This document shows, piece after piece, positions 46,682 to 55,360 of a stretch of DNA of 64,000 bases. Position numbers and translations under genes: made by a program. The notes under the pieces are model-generated. The model saw only the letters and a program-made list of their open reading frames with translations. It ran no database searches and had not been told where the DNA came from. The first letter of the stretch is position 1, and the number at the start of each line of letters is the position of its first letter. The DNA lies in NCBI RefSeq assembly GCF_020886055.1, contig NZ_AP025184.1, positions 806,001 through 870,000 of the forward strand, given 5' to 3'. This DNA is from Flavobacterium ammoniigenes (GTDB lineage Bacteria; Bacteroidota; Bacteroidia; Flavobacteriales; Flavobacteriaceae).

Positions 46682-47278
46682 ATGAGAAACCTTTTTTATC
46701 TAGTAGTAATTATAGGACCTTTTTTAAATAGCACCGCTCAAACCGGTATTGGTACTACGACGCCTAATGCTTCGGCAAAATTAGACGTATCCGCTACTGA
46801 CAGAGGATTTTTACCACCAAGAGTGGCATTAACAGCTACAAATGCCTTTTCTCCTATCACGGGTACGTCTTCGGCCGCAGCTGGACTATTAATTTATAAT
46901 ACCGCTACGGCAGGAACAGCTCCTACTAATGTTGTTCCGGGTTATTATTATTGGAATGGCACGGCTTGGATTCAAATTGCCCCCGGACTGATTATTGACA
47001 CTAGCAAGACAGCAGGTTTCACCTTGGCTGCAACAGATAACAACAAAGTATTTTTAATTACTTCGGCAACCAATAGCACGGTTACCGTGCCGAGTAGCTT
47101 ACCCGTTGGCTTTAGTTGTCAACTCATACAAGGGGGTCTAGGTACCATAACGGTTACAGGATCCAGTGTGACATTAAATTCGTCTAACGGATTTACTACA
47201 AGAGCCACCAATAGTGTAATTGGTTTAGTAATGACTACCACTACTACTGGATTTGTTTTTGGAGATAGTATTTTTTAG
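46682..47278 (+). CDS. Short TGIGTTTP protein with phage-fibre-tip-like domain (copy 4)
   Basis: 198 residues from ATG 46682, which gives a clean signal peptide (MRNLFYLVVIIGPFLNSTAQ). An alternative ATG at 46661 lies inside the YGL-stop codons of the previous gene, just as at 40676, and would add seven residues. The motif TGIGTTTPNASAKLDV is followed by FLPPRVALTATNAFSP and YYYWNGTAWIQI as in copy 1. The tip-like domain (FTLAATDNNKVFLI, GFSCQLIQGGLGTITVTGS, RATNSVIGLVMTT) is more diverged and ends GDSIF. Confidence 0.84.
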   Translation: MRNLFYLVVIIGPFLNSTAQTGIGTTTPNASAKLDVSATDRGFLPPRVALTATNAFSPITGTSSAAAGLLIYNTATAGTAPTNVVPGYYYWNGTAWIQIAPGLIIDTSKTAGFTLAATDNNKVFLITSATNSTVTVPSSLPVGFSCQLIQGGLGTITVTGSSVTLNSSNGFTTRATNSVIGLVMTTTTTGFVFGDSIF

Positions 47279-47280
47279 CC

Positions 47281-49497
47281 ATGTGTAAACGAATATATAT
47301 CCTATTTTTTATTTGTTTTTCGATAGTATCGAATGCGCAAATTATTCCACGCAATCTAGCTTTACGAAAACCACTGGGTATTAACACTCAACTATTTTCC
47401 TATACAGGAGCTATCCAACAATTTATTGTCCCTAATAGGGTGACTGCCATTCAGGTTAATGCCATTGGTGCATTGGGAGGAATTGGCGGGGGTGGACAGC
47501 CAGGAGGAGCAGGAGCGAATATCACCACTACCCTAAATGTAACACCGGGACAAGTGTTGTATATCGTTGTGGGAGGATTTCCTGGACAATCGGCTACGGC
47601 TAAATATGGTTTTGCCGGAAATGGAGGGAGTAACTCTAGTGGGACTGGCTATGGTGGAGCAGGAGGTGGATTATCAGGGGTGTTTACATCTAGTTCACCT
47701 GCTACTGCAAATGCATTGGTTGTTGCCGGAGGCGGTGGAGGCGGTAGTGGTTCAGGTGGTACAATAAATTATAATGGAGGAGCTGCCTTAAATTCAAATG
47801 GAACTACCGCTGCGAATGGTCAAGGATCTACGGCTTATCCTGTTTCTTCGAGATATCAATATGGGTATGGAGCTTCTACCACCTCAGTAGGTGTTGGGGG
47901 ATATGCTTTTGATAATGCACCCGCTCAAAATGGCGCTGACGGAAATGGAATAAACGGTGGTGCTGGTGGAGATGGTACCATTTGGCAAGCAGCTGGCGGC
48001 GGCGGCGGCGGGTTTTATGGCGGCGGCGGTGGCGCTGGCGGTGGTGCAGCAAATGGTGGTGGAGGTGGTGGCTCAACCAAATCTGTTTCTGGAATTAATT
48101 CATTTGGAACGCCCAATACCACTTCTGATGGTAGTGTTTCCATTACTTGTTTTTCTAATTCAGGTTTGGTATTGCATTTAGACGCGGGCAATACTACTAG
48201 TTATAATGGTTCAGGAACTACTTGGAACGATTTGTCAGGAAATGGCTCCAATGTTACATTAACAAACACCACTTATAGTTCAGCAAACGGAGGTTCTATT
48301 GTATTCAATGGCACCACAAGTTATGCTGATTTTACTGCCAATATTGGAAATACCAATGTGGTTACTGTTGAGATGTGGGTAAAAACAAATTCATTAACTT
48401 CTCCAATTGGGATGTATTTTGGATTTGGATTATACGATGTATGGACGAGTGGCGGTAATATTGGCTATAATACTTCAGCAGGAGATTTGCAGGGTGTAAA
48501 TAGTTCGCAAGTAGATTTTTTGGGGATAGTTGGTGGATGGAGGCATCTTGTTTTTGTGATGAATTCGGGGGCTAAAACCAATAATAAAATTTATGTCAAT
48601 GGAGAAAGCCAGACAATGAGTCAAGTGTATGGAACATTTAATACCGCCAATGCAAATTTTAATTCAGGAGTGGGTAGAATTTCCAGTTGGCGCAATGACC
48701 TTAACTGGAGAATGAATATGCATGTGGCCAATTTTAAAATTTACAATCGTGAATTAACGCAACAAGAAATTACCAATAATTTCAATGCCAATAAATCGCG
48801 ATTTTATGCTGAAAAAGACGGATTGAGTCCACAAACAGCCTCTACAAATGCCTACCAAATCAAACAGGATTATCCTAGTTCAACAGATGGATTTTATTGG
48901 ATCAAAAACAGCAATATTAACGGAGGAGTTCCTTTTAGAATCTATGCTGATATGACTACTGATGGAGGTGGTTGGACTTTGATTTTGAAGAATTCATCCA
49001 ATTCTGTTTGGACCTATGCTAATGCGATTGCATACAATTCTCAAATTCCCTTTACAACCAATTCAGAGGTAATAAGTACGGCAACTTCGAGTTATTCCAT
49101 CATTGGTTGGGCTGATTATATTAAAAGAAGTGCTAGTGGTTTTCAATACATGATCGATGCGGGTAGTAGACGAAGTTTTGGAGGAATTTGGACTGCTAAT
49201 GGCAGCTATAGTTTTGTGAAAACAGACAACACTCAAACGGATGTAACAATCAATACCAAATTTGGAAGCTGGAATTACAATACAGCAAATAATGGTATTT
49301 CACAAAGAATGCCATGGTATAGTAATACAACTGGTTCTGGAACTGGCTATATCACTTTGTCTTCCGGTACGGGAAACTGGTGGGGCACCATGGTTGCAAA
49401 CAATCAATATTATTCGCCATCGCCTTGGCTTTCTGATGCGTCTGGTGGAACGTCTACGAATACAGATCCAGGAATTATATGGTATTGGGTACGATAA
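47281..49497 (+). CDS. Secreted poly-glycine, LamG and fibrinogen-like domain protein
   Basis: 738 residues with a signal ending SNAQ. Residues about 40-290 form a glycine-rich domain that begins with a beta part (FIVPNRVTAIQVNAIGALGG), passes TTTLNVTPGQVLYIVVGGFPG, and has many GGGG runs (positions 47990-48070 are almost all Gly codons). This resembles ALK-type glycine-rich domains and the poly-Gly tips of some phage adhesins. A LamG-like domain follows (about 300-505), then a fibrinogen-like domain (about 525-738: IKQDYPSSTDGFYWIKN, IYADMTTDGGGWTLILKN), ending WYWVR. Confidence 0.85.
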   Translation: MCKRIYILFFICFSIVSNAQIIPRNLALRKPLGINTQLFSYTGAIQQFIVPNRVTAIQVNAIGALGGIGGGGQPGGAGANITTTLNVTPGQVLYIVVGGFPGQSATAKYGFAGNGGSNSSGTGYGGAGGGLSGVFTSSSPATANALVVAGGGGGGSGSGGTINYNGGAALNSNGTTAANGQGSTAYPVSSRYQYGYGASTTSVGVGGYAFDNAPAQNGADGNGINGGAGGDGTIWQAAGGGGGGFYGGGGGAGGGAANGGGGGGSTKSVSGINSFGTPNTTSDGSVSITCFSNSGLVLHLDAGNTTSYNGSGTTWNDLSGNGSNVTLTNTTYSSANGGSIVFNGTTSYADFTANIGNTNVVTVEMWVKTNSLTSPIGMYFGFGLYDVWTSGGNIGYNTSAGDLQGVNSSQVDFLGIVGGWRHLVFVMNSGAKTNNKIYVNGESQTMSQVYGTFNTANANFNSGVGRISSWRNDLNWRMNMHVANFKIYNRELTQQEITNNFNANKSRFYAEKDGLSPQTASTNAYQIKQDYPSSTDGFYWIKNSNINGGVPFRIYADMTTDGGGWTLILKNSSNSVWTYANAIAYNSQIPFTTNSEVISTATSSYSIIGWADYIKRSASGFQYMIDAGSRRSFGGIWTANGSYSFVKTDNTQTDVTINTKFGSWNYNTANNGISQRMPWYSNTTGSGTGYITLSSGTGNWWGTMVANNQYYSPSPWLSDASGGTSTNTDPGIIWYWVR

Positions 49498-49501
49498 AAA
49501 G

Positions 49502-51088
49502 ATGAAGAATATGAAAAAAATTGTAATGATAATAGTAATTACATGGGTACAATTGAACGCCCAAACGGGTATTGGCACTACGACACCTAATGCTTCGGCA
49601 AAACTAGAAGTCTATGCTACGAATAAAGGGTTTTTGCCACCACGAATAGCCTTAACCGGTACTTTAGACGCTGTAACAATTGCTTCTCCTGCAACGGGAT
49701 TAGTAATTTATAATACTGTAACTGCCGGTACATCACCTAATAATGTGCTACCAGGATACTATTATTGGGATGGAGCCAAATGGAACGGTTTAGTAGATCA
49801 AGGGACCTTACAAAGCTTTAGTGGTTATGTTCCAAACTATGCGCAATCCAATGCAAGTTCAGTGACCAAAAGTGCCACAGGAGATATTGTGGTAAGTCAA
49901 TCCATTACAACATCTGGAAGACCCGTTCAAATTATCGCAACAGGAGATGCTAATCCTGCATTAAGTGGAGCTTGGGTGCAATTACAACTATTTAGAGACA
50001 ATACAGCTATTGGTAAAAAAGTGCAAGCAGAATCAAGCTCAAATAACGAAAACATCCCGTATTGTTTAAATTTTATCGACAATCCTACAACACCAGGAAC
50101 GTATAATTATTCAGTTCGAATTGTTGGAGGTGGTGCTGGTGGTTTTGGATTTGGGGAATCTGATGGGAACCATATCACCTTGTTAGAACTAGGTGCCTGG
50201 AGTGCCGGAACCATGCCCGTTGCGAAAGGAGGAACCGGAAGTTCGAGTTATACTAACGGTTCTGTGCTGTTTAGTGATGGGACTAAAATTGATGAAAAAA
50301 ACGCCCAATTATTTTGGGACAATACCAATAATCGATTAGGAATTGGAACAAGTTCACCCACTTCAAAATTAAATATTGCTGGTGGTGGGATTAAAATTGC
50401 ATCCGGTTTGGGAAATTCATCTACTAGACCTAATTTGAATACCAGTACTATCGGAAATTATGAAATAAGAGGTGTTGGCGGAGGCTCCCCTCAAATTGAT
50501 GGACAAGATGATGGATTTTTACGATTATCAGCAGGAGGAGGTACAAATGTAAATACACAAAGTTCTATCGATATAAGTGGTTACTCAACAGTTGCAGATA
50601 TGAGTAGTACTATAGTGATGCGAACGGGTGGTTCTGAACGATTAAGAATTGATCCAAGTGGTAACGTAAATATTTCTGGAAAATTAAATATTGGTGATGC
50701 AACAGGAAATGTAGCCGTAAAAGCTGCAGGTTTTGTTAATGAAAGTGTGCCTGTTACGCTTGGAGATATACAAGTTCAAATGGCACCTAATGGATCAGCT
50801 AGAAGTTTGCAAATAAAAACAACAGGTACTGCATTTACAGCAATGGTTTCAGCCTACACCACTTACAATGGTGCTTCTGGGACAAATTCTTTTACCTATT
50901 TTTCGGATATTACCCAAAATATTAATACGGTTTTTGCGCACTTAGGTACAACCTGGGGCTTTGCTCAAAGTGGAGATGTTGCAAACTATTTTGTAAGAGA
51001 TTCAACCAATTTGCGATTTTGGAGAATTACACTCATGGTCGGGCCCAGTTATTTTAATAACTTCATTTCTATTGAAAGATTATTATAA
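49502..51088 (+). CDS. Long TGIGTTTP fibre-type protein
   Basis: 528 residues from ATG 49502 (or 49511). The longer frame upstream lies inside the previous gene. Signal ending LNAQ, then TGIGTTTPNASAKLEV, FLPPRIALTGT and YYYWDGAKWNGL. A beta-rich middle (VQLQLFRDNTAIGKK, YNYSVRIVGGGAGGFG) is followed by phage-fibre strings: MPVAKGGTGSSSYTNGSVLF, then RLGIGTSSPTSKLNIAGG and DPSGNVNISGKLNIGDATG. The C-terminal 130 residues end in FWRITLMVGPSYFNNFISIERLL, homologous to the end of the next gene. Thus it shares the N-terminal cassette with the short genes but has a different tip. Confidence 0.84.
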   Translation: MKNMKKIVMIIVITWVQLNAQTGIGTTTPNASAKLEVYATNKGFLPPRIALTGTLDAVTIASPATGLVIYNTVTAGTSPNNVLPGYYYWDGAKWNGLVDQGTLQSFSGYVPNYAQSNASSVTKSATGDIVVSQSITTSGRPVQIIATGDANPALSGAWVQLQLFRDNTAIGKKVQAESSSNNENIPYCLNFIDNPTTPGTYNYSVRIVGGGAGGFGFGESDGNHITLLELGAWSAGTMPVAKGGTGSSSYTNGSVLFSDGTKIDEKNAQLFWDNTNNRLGIGTSSPTSKLNIAGGGIKIASGLGNSSTRPNLNTSTIGNYEIRGVGGGSPQIDGQDDGFLRLSAGGGTNVNTQSSIDISGYSTVADMSSTIVMRTGGSERLRIDPSGNVNISGKLNIGDATGNVAVKAAGFVNESVPVTLGDIQVQMAPNGSARSLQIKTTGTAFTAMVSAYTTYNGASGTNSFTYFSDITQNINTVFAHLGTTWGFAQSGDVANYFVRDSTNLRFWRITLMVGPSYFNNFISIERLL

Positions 51089-51139
51089 TTCTTAGTAAGT
51101 TAGTTTAAATTTACAAATTGATTTTTGGTTAAATATTCT

Positions 51140-52270
51140 ATGAAGCAGCTCATTATTTTATTTCTTTTATCGTTTTTTTCATTGATTGGGAAAGCCCAAA
51201 CCGGTATTGGGACCACTACGCCTGATGCTTCGGCAAAGTTGGATGTGAGCGCTAGTAATAAAGGCTTTTTGCCACCTCGTGTCACTTTAACTAGTGGCAC
51301 AGATACTGCTACTATACCCAGTCCAGCTACAGGATTATTGGTTTATAATACAGGGAATAATGTAGGTTTAGTGGCTGGCTATTATTACTGGAACGGAGCA
51401 AGCTGGGCAACCATTGCAACTGCTACAGGATCTGGGGTGAGTTCATCCTATATGCGAGGATCACGATCCACTGCTCAAACTACGGGGCTAAGTACAAATG
51501 GACTAGTGGTGTTTACCCAAGCAGATCAAGTAGCAGGACAAGACATTTCATTAAATACAACTACTGGCCAAATAACATTAGCGGCTGGAAGAACGTATCG
51601 TTTACAAGCTCAAGTGCCTTCATTTCAAACCTCTGCCTCAGATGCGAGACCACAATTTGGCTGGTATAATGAAACTACAGGAGCTTATGTAGGAAGTAGT
51701 GCCGCAGCTTATTCTGGAGCTAGTTCAGCAGGCTACGGTGCAACAGGGGGACTATCAGATGCTGTAATTACCACCAATACTCAAACTGTTGTATCTTATC
51801 GAATCATTCAAACCTTTAATACAAATCAATTGGGTGCTAACGGAGATTTCACGGCAACTGGATCATATCCTTGGTTTAATATTCAGGTAATCTCAGGAAA
51901 TTTACCTGTTGACACCAATAAACTTTCCGGTCGGGTTACTGCTGGATCTTTTTTAACTTTTGAAAATTTAAAATTTTCAGTAACAACATCAGAACCTAGA
52001 GGCCTTTCTATAGCAACGGTCTCAGGTACAGTAAATTTTTATGTTGAGGGTAGGTACAATAACGGTGGAGTTAATGGATCTAGAACAAATTCAACTGTAT
52101 CGTATACGACAACTCCCAGTGGCTCTCCATTTGGATGGAGCTTTCTTTCATCGGGAGATACTATTGTGTATCATTTAACAGATGCAGATAATAGTAGAAT
52201 GTATCGAGTTACTTTAATCATAATGCCCTCGTATATCAATAATTTTATCACTATTGAACGACTTTATTAA
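51140..52270 (+). CDS. TGIGTTTP protein with alternative C-terminal tip
   Basis: 376 residues from ATG 51140; a TTG 15 bases upstream is not needed. Signal ending GKAQ, then TGIGTTTPDASAKLDV, FLPPRVTLTS and YYYWNGASWATI. The rest looks like a TNF/C1q-like or phage-tip beta domain (TTGQITLAAGRTYRLQAQVP, PQFGWYNETTG), followed by a last part with GSPFGWSFLSSGDTIVYHLT and MYRVTLIIMPSYINNFITIERLY, paralogous to the C-terminus of the 49502 gene. It is the last gene of the array. A 51 bp gap precedes it and no hairpin terminator was seen after it. Confidence 0.84.
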   Translation: MKQLIILFLLSFFSLIGKAQTGIGTTTPDASAKLDVSASNKGFLPPRVTLTSGTDTATIPSPATGLLVYNTGNNVGLVAGYYYWNGASWATIATATGSGVSSSYMRGSRSTAQTTGLSTNGLVVFTQADQVAGQDISLNTTTGQITLAAGRTYRLQAQVPSFQTSASDARPQFGWYNETTGAYVGSSAAAYSGASSAGYGATGGLSDAVITTNTQTVVSYRIIQTFNTNQLGANGDFTATGSYPWFNIQVISGNLPVDTNKLSGRVTAGSFLTFENLKFSVTTSEPRGLSIATVSGTVNFYVEGRYNNGGVNGSRTNSTVSYTTTPSGSPFGWSFLSSGDTIVYHLTDADNSRMYRVTLIIMPSYINNFITIERLY

Positions 52271-52287
52271 AATGTACCCTTTCATCT

Positions 52288-52316
52288 CTTGTATTTAAAA
52301 AGAAACACTATTTTTG
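52288..52316 (+). promoter_or_regulatory. Promoter of the murF-alr gene
   Basis: CTTG at 52288-52291, 17-base spacer, TATTTTTG at 52309-52316; 42 bases before the ATG. It separates the cell-wall genes from the surface-protein array. Confidence 0.6.
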
Positions 52317-52358
52317 ATCAACAAAATATTAAATTGAGCATACACGCTTTTTGAATAC

Positions 52359-54803
52359 ATGAACATATCCATCCAAAATAGCATTACACAATTAGGCGCT
52401 GAATTTGTTGGGAGTACAAATGAAGCTACTATCGACGCGGTAGCCATTGACAGCCGCTCCTTGCAAAACAGCGCGACTACTTTGTTTTTTGCTTTGGTGG
52501 GACCTAATAATGATGCGCATTCGTACATTAAAGATGTCATTGAGAAAGGGGTACAGTATTTTGTGGTAACCCATATTCCCAGAGGTTGTGAAGGCAAAGC
52601 CAATTTTCTGATTGTCAACAACACCTTAGTTGCCTTGCAACAATTTGCAGCCTATTATCGTTCTTTATTTGATTTTCCTGTCATTGGAATCACCGGGAGT
52701 AATGGCAAAACCATCGTAAAAGAATGGCTTAATTTTGTATTGAGTCCAGAGTATAATATCATTCGAAGCCCCAAAAGTTACAATTCGCAAGTGGGCGTTC
52801 CCTTATCAGTAATTGGTATTAATGAACAACACAATTTTGGCATTTTCGAAGCCGGAATTTCTACTATTGCCGAAATGGAAAAATTAGAAGCCATCATTCG
52901 CCCAACAATAGGTGTGTTAACGAATATAGGTTCGGCTCATGATGAAGGATTTGCCTCTACCGAAGAAAAAATAAAAGAAAAACTACGTCTTTTTGATCGT
53001 TCTCAAATTTTGATTTACGAGAAAAATAACGCAATAGATGCGCTGATTCCATCAACTATAGCTACATTTTCTTGGAGCTGTACTCATACTGATGCCGATG
53101 TTTTTGTAACCAAAACAAGAAATGCTTCCAACACGATTTTAAGTGTTCGTCAAGCGAAGGGATCTTTTGAAGTTAGTATTCCATTTCTGGATGAAGCGTC
53201 CCTAGAAAATGCGATTTCGTGTTTGCTGGTGTTGTTGTATTTGAATTATGATGTGGCTACTATTCAAACCAGAATGGCATTGTTATATCCAGTCGAAATG
53301 CGATTGCAACTAAAGAACGGAATTAACAATTGTAGCTTAATTGACGACAGTTATAGTGCCGATTTTCAGTCGTTGAAAATCGCCCTAGATTTTTTAGAAA
53401 GCCAAAAGCATTCGGCTAAAAAAACAGTAATTCTATCCGATATTTTTCAAAGTGGGTTGCCCAATTCCGAATTGTATTCCAGAGTAGGACAATTAATTGT
53501 GGCCAATAAAATCAGTCGGGTAATTGGCATAGGCGAAACGATTTCTCAGTTCCAAAATCAATTTGAAAACTGCATTACGTTTAAAAACACAGCGGAGTTT
53601 TTAGCACAACTAGACCAATTGAATTTTGAAAATGAAACGCTATTAATCAAAGGAGCGCGTAGTTTTCAATTTGAAAAAATTGTAGCGGCTTTGGAAGAGA
53701 AAACGCATGAAACCGTTTTAGAAATCAATCTAAATGCCATTAGTCACAACCTGAATTTTTACAAATCCAAATTGCAGCCCACCACTAAAATGATGGTGAT
53801 GGTAAAAGCTTTTGGCTACGGGAATGGGGGTTTTGAAATTGCTAAATTATTAGAATACCATCAAGTTGATTATTTGGGAGTTGCCTTCGCCGATGAAGGG
53901 ATTAGCTTAAAAAATGCTGGAATTCAATTGCCTATAATGGTGTTGAATCCAGAGTCAACGAGTTTTTCTGCGATTATTCAACACGAATTAGAACCCGAAA
54001 TTTACAGTCTAAAAGGATTGAAAGCCTTTCTTAAAATAGCAGAGCAGCACAATTTGCATCAGTATCCAATTCACATCAAATTAGATACAGGCATGCACCG
54101 ATTGGGCTTTGAAGCCGAGAATATTCAAGAGTTAATTCATACCTTACAAGAGAATCAACGTGTTGTGGTAAAAAGTGTTTTGTCGCATATGGCCACAAGC
54201 GATGCCGAAGAGCACAAAGCATTTTCACTATCTCAGATCCGTTTGTTTGAAGAACTGTCAAGTCAATTAATTCGGGAATTAAACATTAGACCCATTCGTC
54301 ATATTTTGAATACTTCGGGTATTAGTAATTTCCCTCAAGGGCAATACGATATGGTGCGTTTGGGAATTGGATTGTATGGAGTTTCGAATGATAGAGAAGA
54401 ACAAAAATACTTGGAAAATGTCAGTACGCTAAAATCGGTTATATCCCAAATCAGAACTATTCCTGCCGGAGATAGCGTGGGTTACGGTCGCCGATTTGTG
54501 GCTGAAAAACCAACCCGAGTGGCGACTATCCCAATTGGCTATGCTGATGGGATTGCCCGTTTGTGGGGCAATGGCGTGGGTTATGTCACAATACATAATG
54601 AAAAAGCAATACTTCTAGGAAGTGTTTGTATGGATATGTTAATGGTGGATGTTACAGAAATTGAATGTACCGAAGGAGATGCTGTGATTGTTTTTGGCGA
54701 AAGCCCAACGGTGATGGAAATGGCCCAAAAAACACAGACCATTCCGTATGAGATTTTGACGAGTATATCACAACGCGTAAAACGAGTTTTTTACCGAGAA
54801 TAA
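52359..54803 (+). CDS. Bifunctional MurF ligase and alanine racemase
   Basis: 814-residue fusion that joins two steps of peptidoglycan D-Ala supply and use. The N-terminal half is UDP-MurNAc-tripeptide:D-Ala-D-Ala ligase, with the ATP loop GITGSNGKT at about 110-118, a tenuous Mg site (FEAGISTIAEME) and DDSYSADFQSL. The C-terminal half from about 452 is alanine racemase, with PLP lysine K483 in MVKAFGYGNGG and catalytic Tyr709 in SVGYGRRF. KLDTGMHRLGFE and PIGYADGIARLWG also fit. The MurF-Alr fusion is well known in Bacteroidota, so it is not an artefact. It is followed by mscL 10 bp later. Confidence 0.95.
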   Translation: MNISIQNSITQLGAEFVGSTNEATIDAVAIDSRSLQNSATTLFFALVGPNNDAHSYIKDVIEKGVQYFVVTHIPRGCEGKANFLIVNNTLVALQQFAAYYRSLFDFPVIGITGSNGKTIVKEWLNFVLSPEYNIIRSPKSYNSQVGVPLSVIGINEQHNFGIFEAGISTIAEMEKLEAIIRPTIGVLTNIGSAHDEGFASTEEKIKEKLRLFDRSQILIYEKNNAIDALIPSTIATFSWSCTHTDADVFVTKTRNASNTILSVRQAKGSFEVSIPFLDEASLENAISCLLVLLYLNYDVATIQTRMALLYPVEMRLQLKNGINNCSLIDDSYSADFQSLKIALDFLESQKHSAKKTVILSDIFQSGLPNSELYSRVGQLIVANKISRVIGIGETISQFQNQFENCITFKNTAEFLAQLDQLNFENETLLIKGARSFQFEKIVAALEEKTHETVLEINLNAISHNLNFYKSKLQPTTKMMVMVKAFGYGNGGFEIAKLLEYHQVDYLGVAFADEGISLKNAGIQLPIMVLNPESTSFSAIIQHELEPEIYSLKGLKAFLKIAEQHNLHQYPIHIKLDTGMHRLGFEAENIQELIHTLQENQRVVVKSVLSHMATSDAEEHKAFSLSQIRLFEELSSQLIRELNIRPIRHILNTSGISNFPQGQYDMVRLGIGLYGVSNDREEQKYLENVSTLKSVISQIRTIPAGDSVGYGRRFVAEKPTRVATIPIGYADGIARLWGNGVGYVTIHNEKAILLGSVCMDMLMVDVTEIECTEGDAVIVFGESPTVMEMAQKTQTIPYEILTSISQRVKRVFYRE

Positions 54804-54813
54804 ATAAGTAAGT

Positions 54814-55251
54814 ATGGGATTTTTTACAGATTTTAAAGCCTTTTTAATGAAAGGTGAAATAGTCAACTTAGCCACGGCGGTGATTGTAGGGGGTGCATTT
54901 GGAAAAATAGTAACCTCATTTACCAATGATGTGTTGATGCCACCCATTGGATTACTTTTGGGAAAAGTGGACTTTAAAAATCTAAAATTAGTGCTCCAAG
55001 ACGGTGTTCCTGCCGTTGTTGAAAATGGAGTTCAAAAATCAAAAGCGGTGGCCGAAGTTACTTTAAATTACGGCGCTTTTATTCAAACCATTTTTGATTT
55101 TGTGATCATTGGGTTCTGTATTTTTATCGTTTTGAAAGCCTATGAGAAAGCGCAACAAAAAATCAAAAAAGAAGACGAACCTAAAGTAACGACCGGTCCA
55201 ACACAAGAACAATTGCTTGCTGAAATTCGGGATTTGTTGAAAAAAAAATAA
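54814..55251 (+). CDS. mscL: Large-conductance mechanosensitive channel
   Basis: 145 residues, two membrane helices. The first helix region is MGFFTDFKAFLMKGEIVNLATAVIVGGAFGKIVTSFTNDVLMPPIGLLLG, the classical MscL N-terminus. The second is FIQTIFDFVIIGFCIFIVLKAY. A charged C-terminal helix (EEDEPKVTTGPTQEQLLAEIRDLLKKK-type) closes the protein. It opens under membrane tension to release solutes in osmotic downshock. Probably co-transcribed with murF-alr. Confidence 0.96.
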   Translation: MGFFTDFKAFLMKGEIVNLATAVIVGGAFGKIVTSFTNDVLMPPIGLLLGKVDFKNLKLVLQDGVPAVVENGVQKSKAVAEVTLNYGAFIQTIFDFVIIGFCIFIVLKAYEKAQQKIKKEDEPKVTTGPTQEQLLAEIRDLLKKK

Positions 55252-55293
55252 CAATGTTATAAATTTAACAATTTGTTATTTTTTGTGAACGCC

Positions 55294-55324
55294 CTTGTTT
55301 CGAGAATAGTATTGGTTACTTTTG
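55294..55324 (+). promoter_or_regulatory. Promoter of asd
   Basis: CTTG at 55294-55297, 19-base spacer, TACTTTTG followed by C at 55317-55324; 36 bases before the ATG. One of the best matches to the Bacteroidetes consensus in the window. Confidence 0.65.
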
Positions 55325-55360
55325 CCAAAAAATAGTACAATTCAATAATACAAATATACA

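Noticed and set aside
47876..48181. Small frames on both strands over the poly-Gly region
   Set aside because: They are by-products of GGT/GGC runs (His/Arg-rich or Val/Ala-rich translations) and overlap the clear coding frame of the 47281 gene.
27753..52270. Prophage or phage-tail-like bacteriocin
   Set aside because: Only fibre-type sequences are phage-like. No capsid, portal, terminase, sheath, baseplate, lysis or integrase genes are present, each checked protein has a Sec signal, and the flanks are ordinary chromosomal genes.
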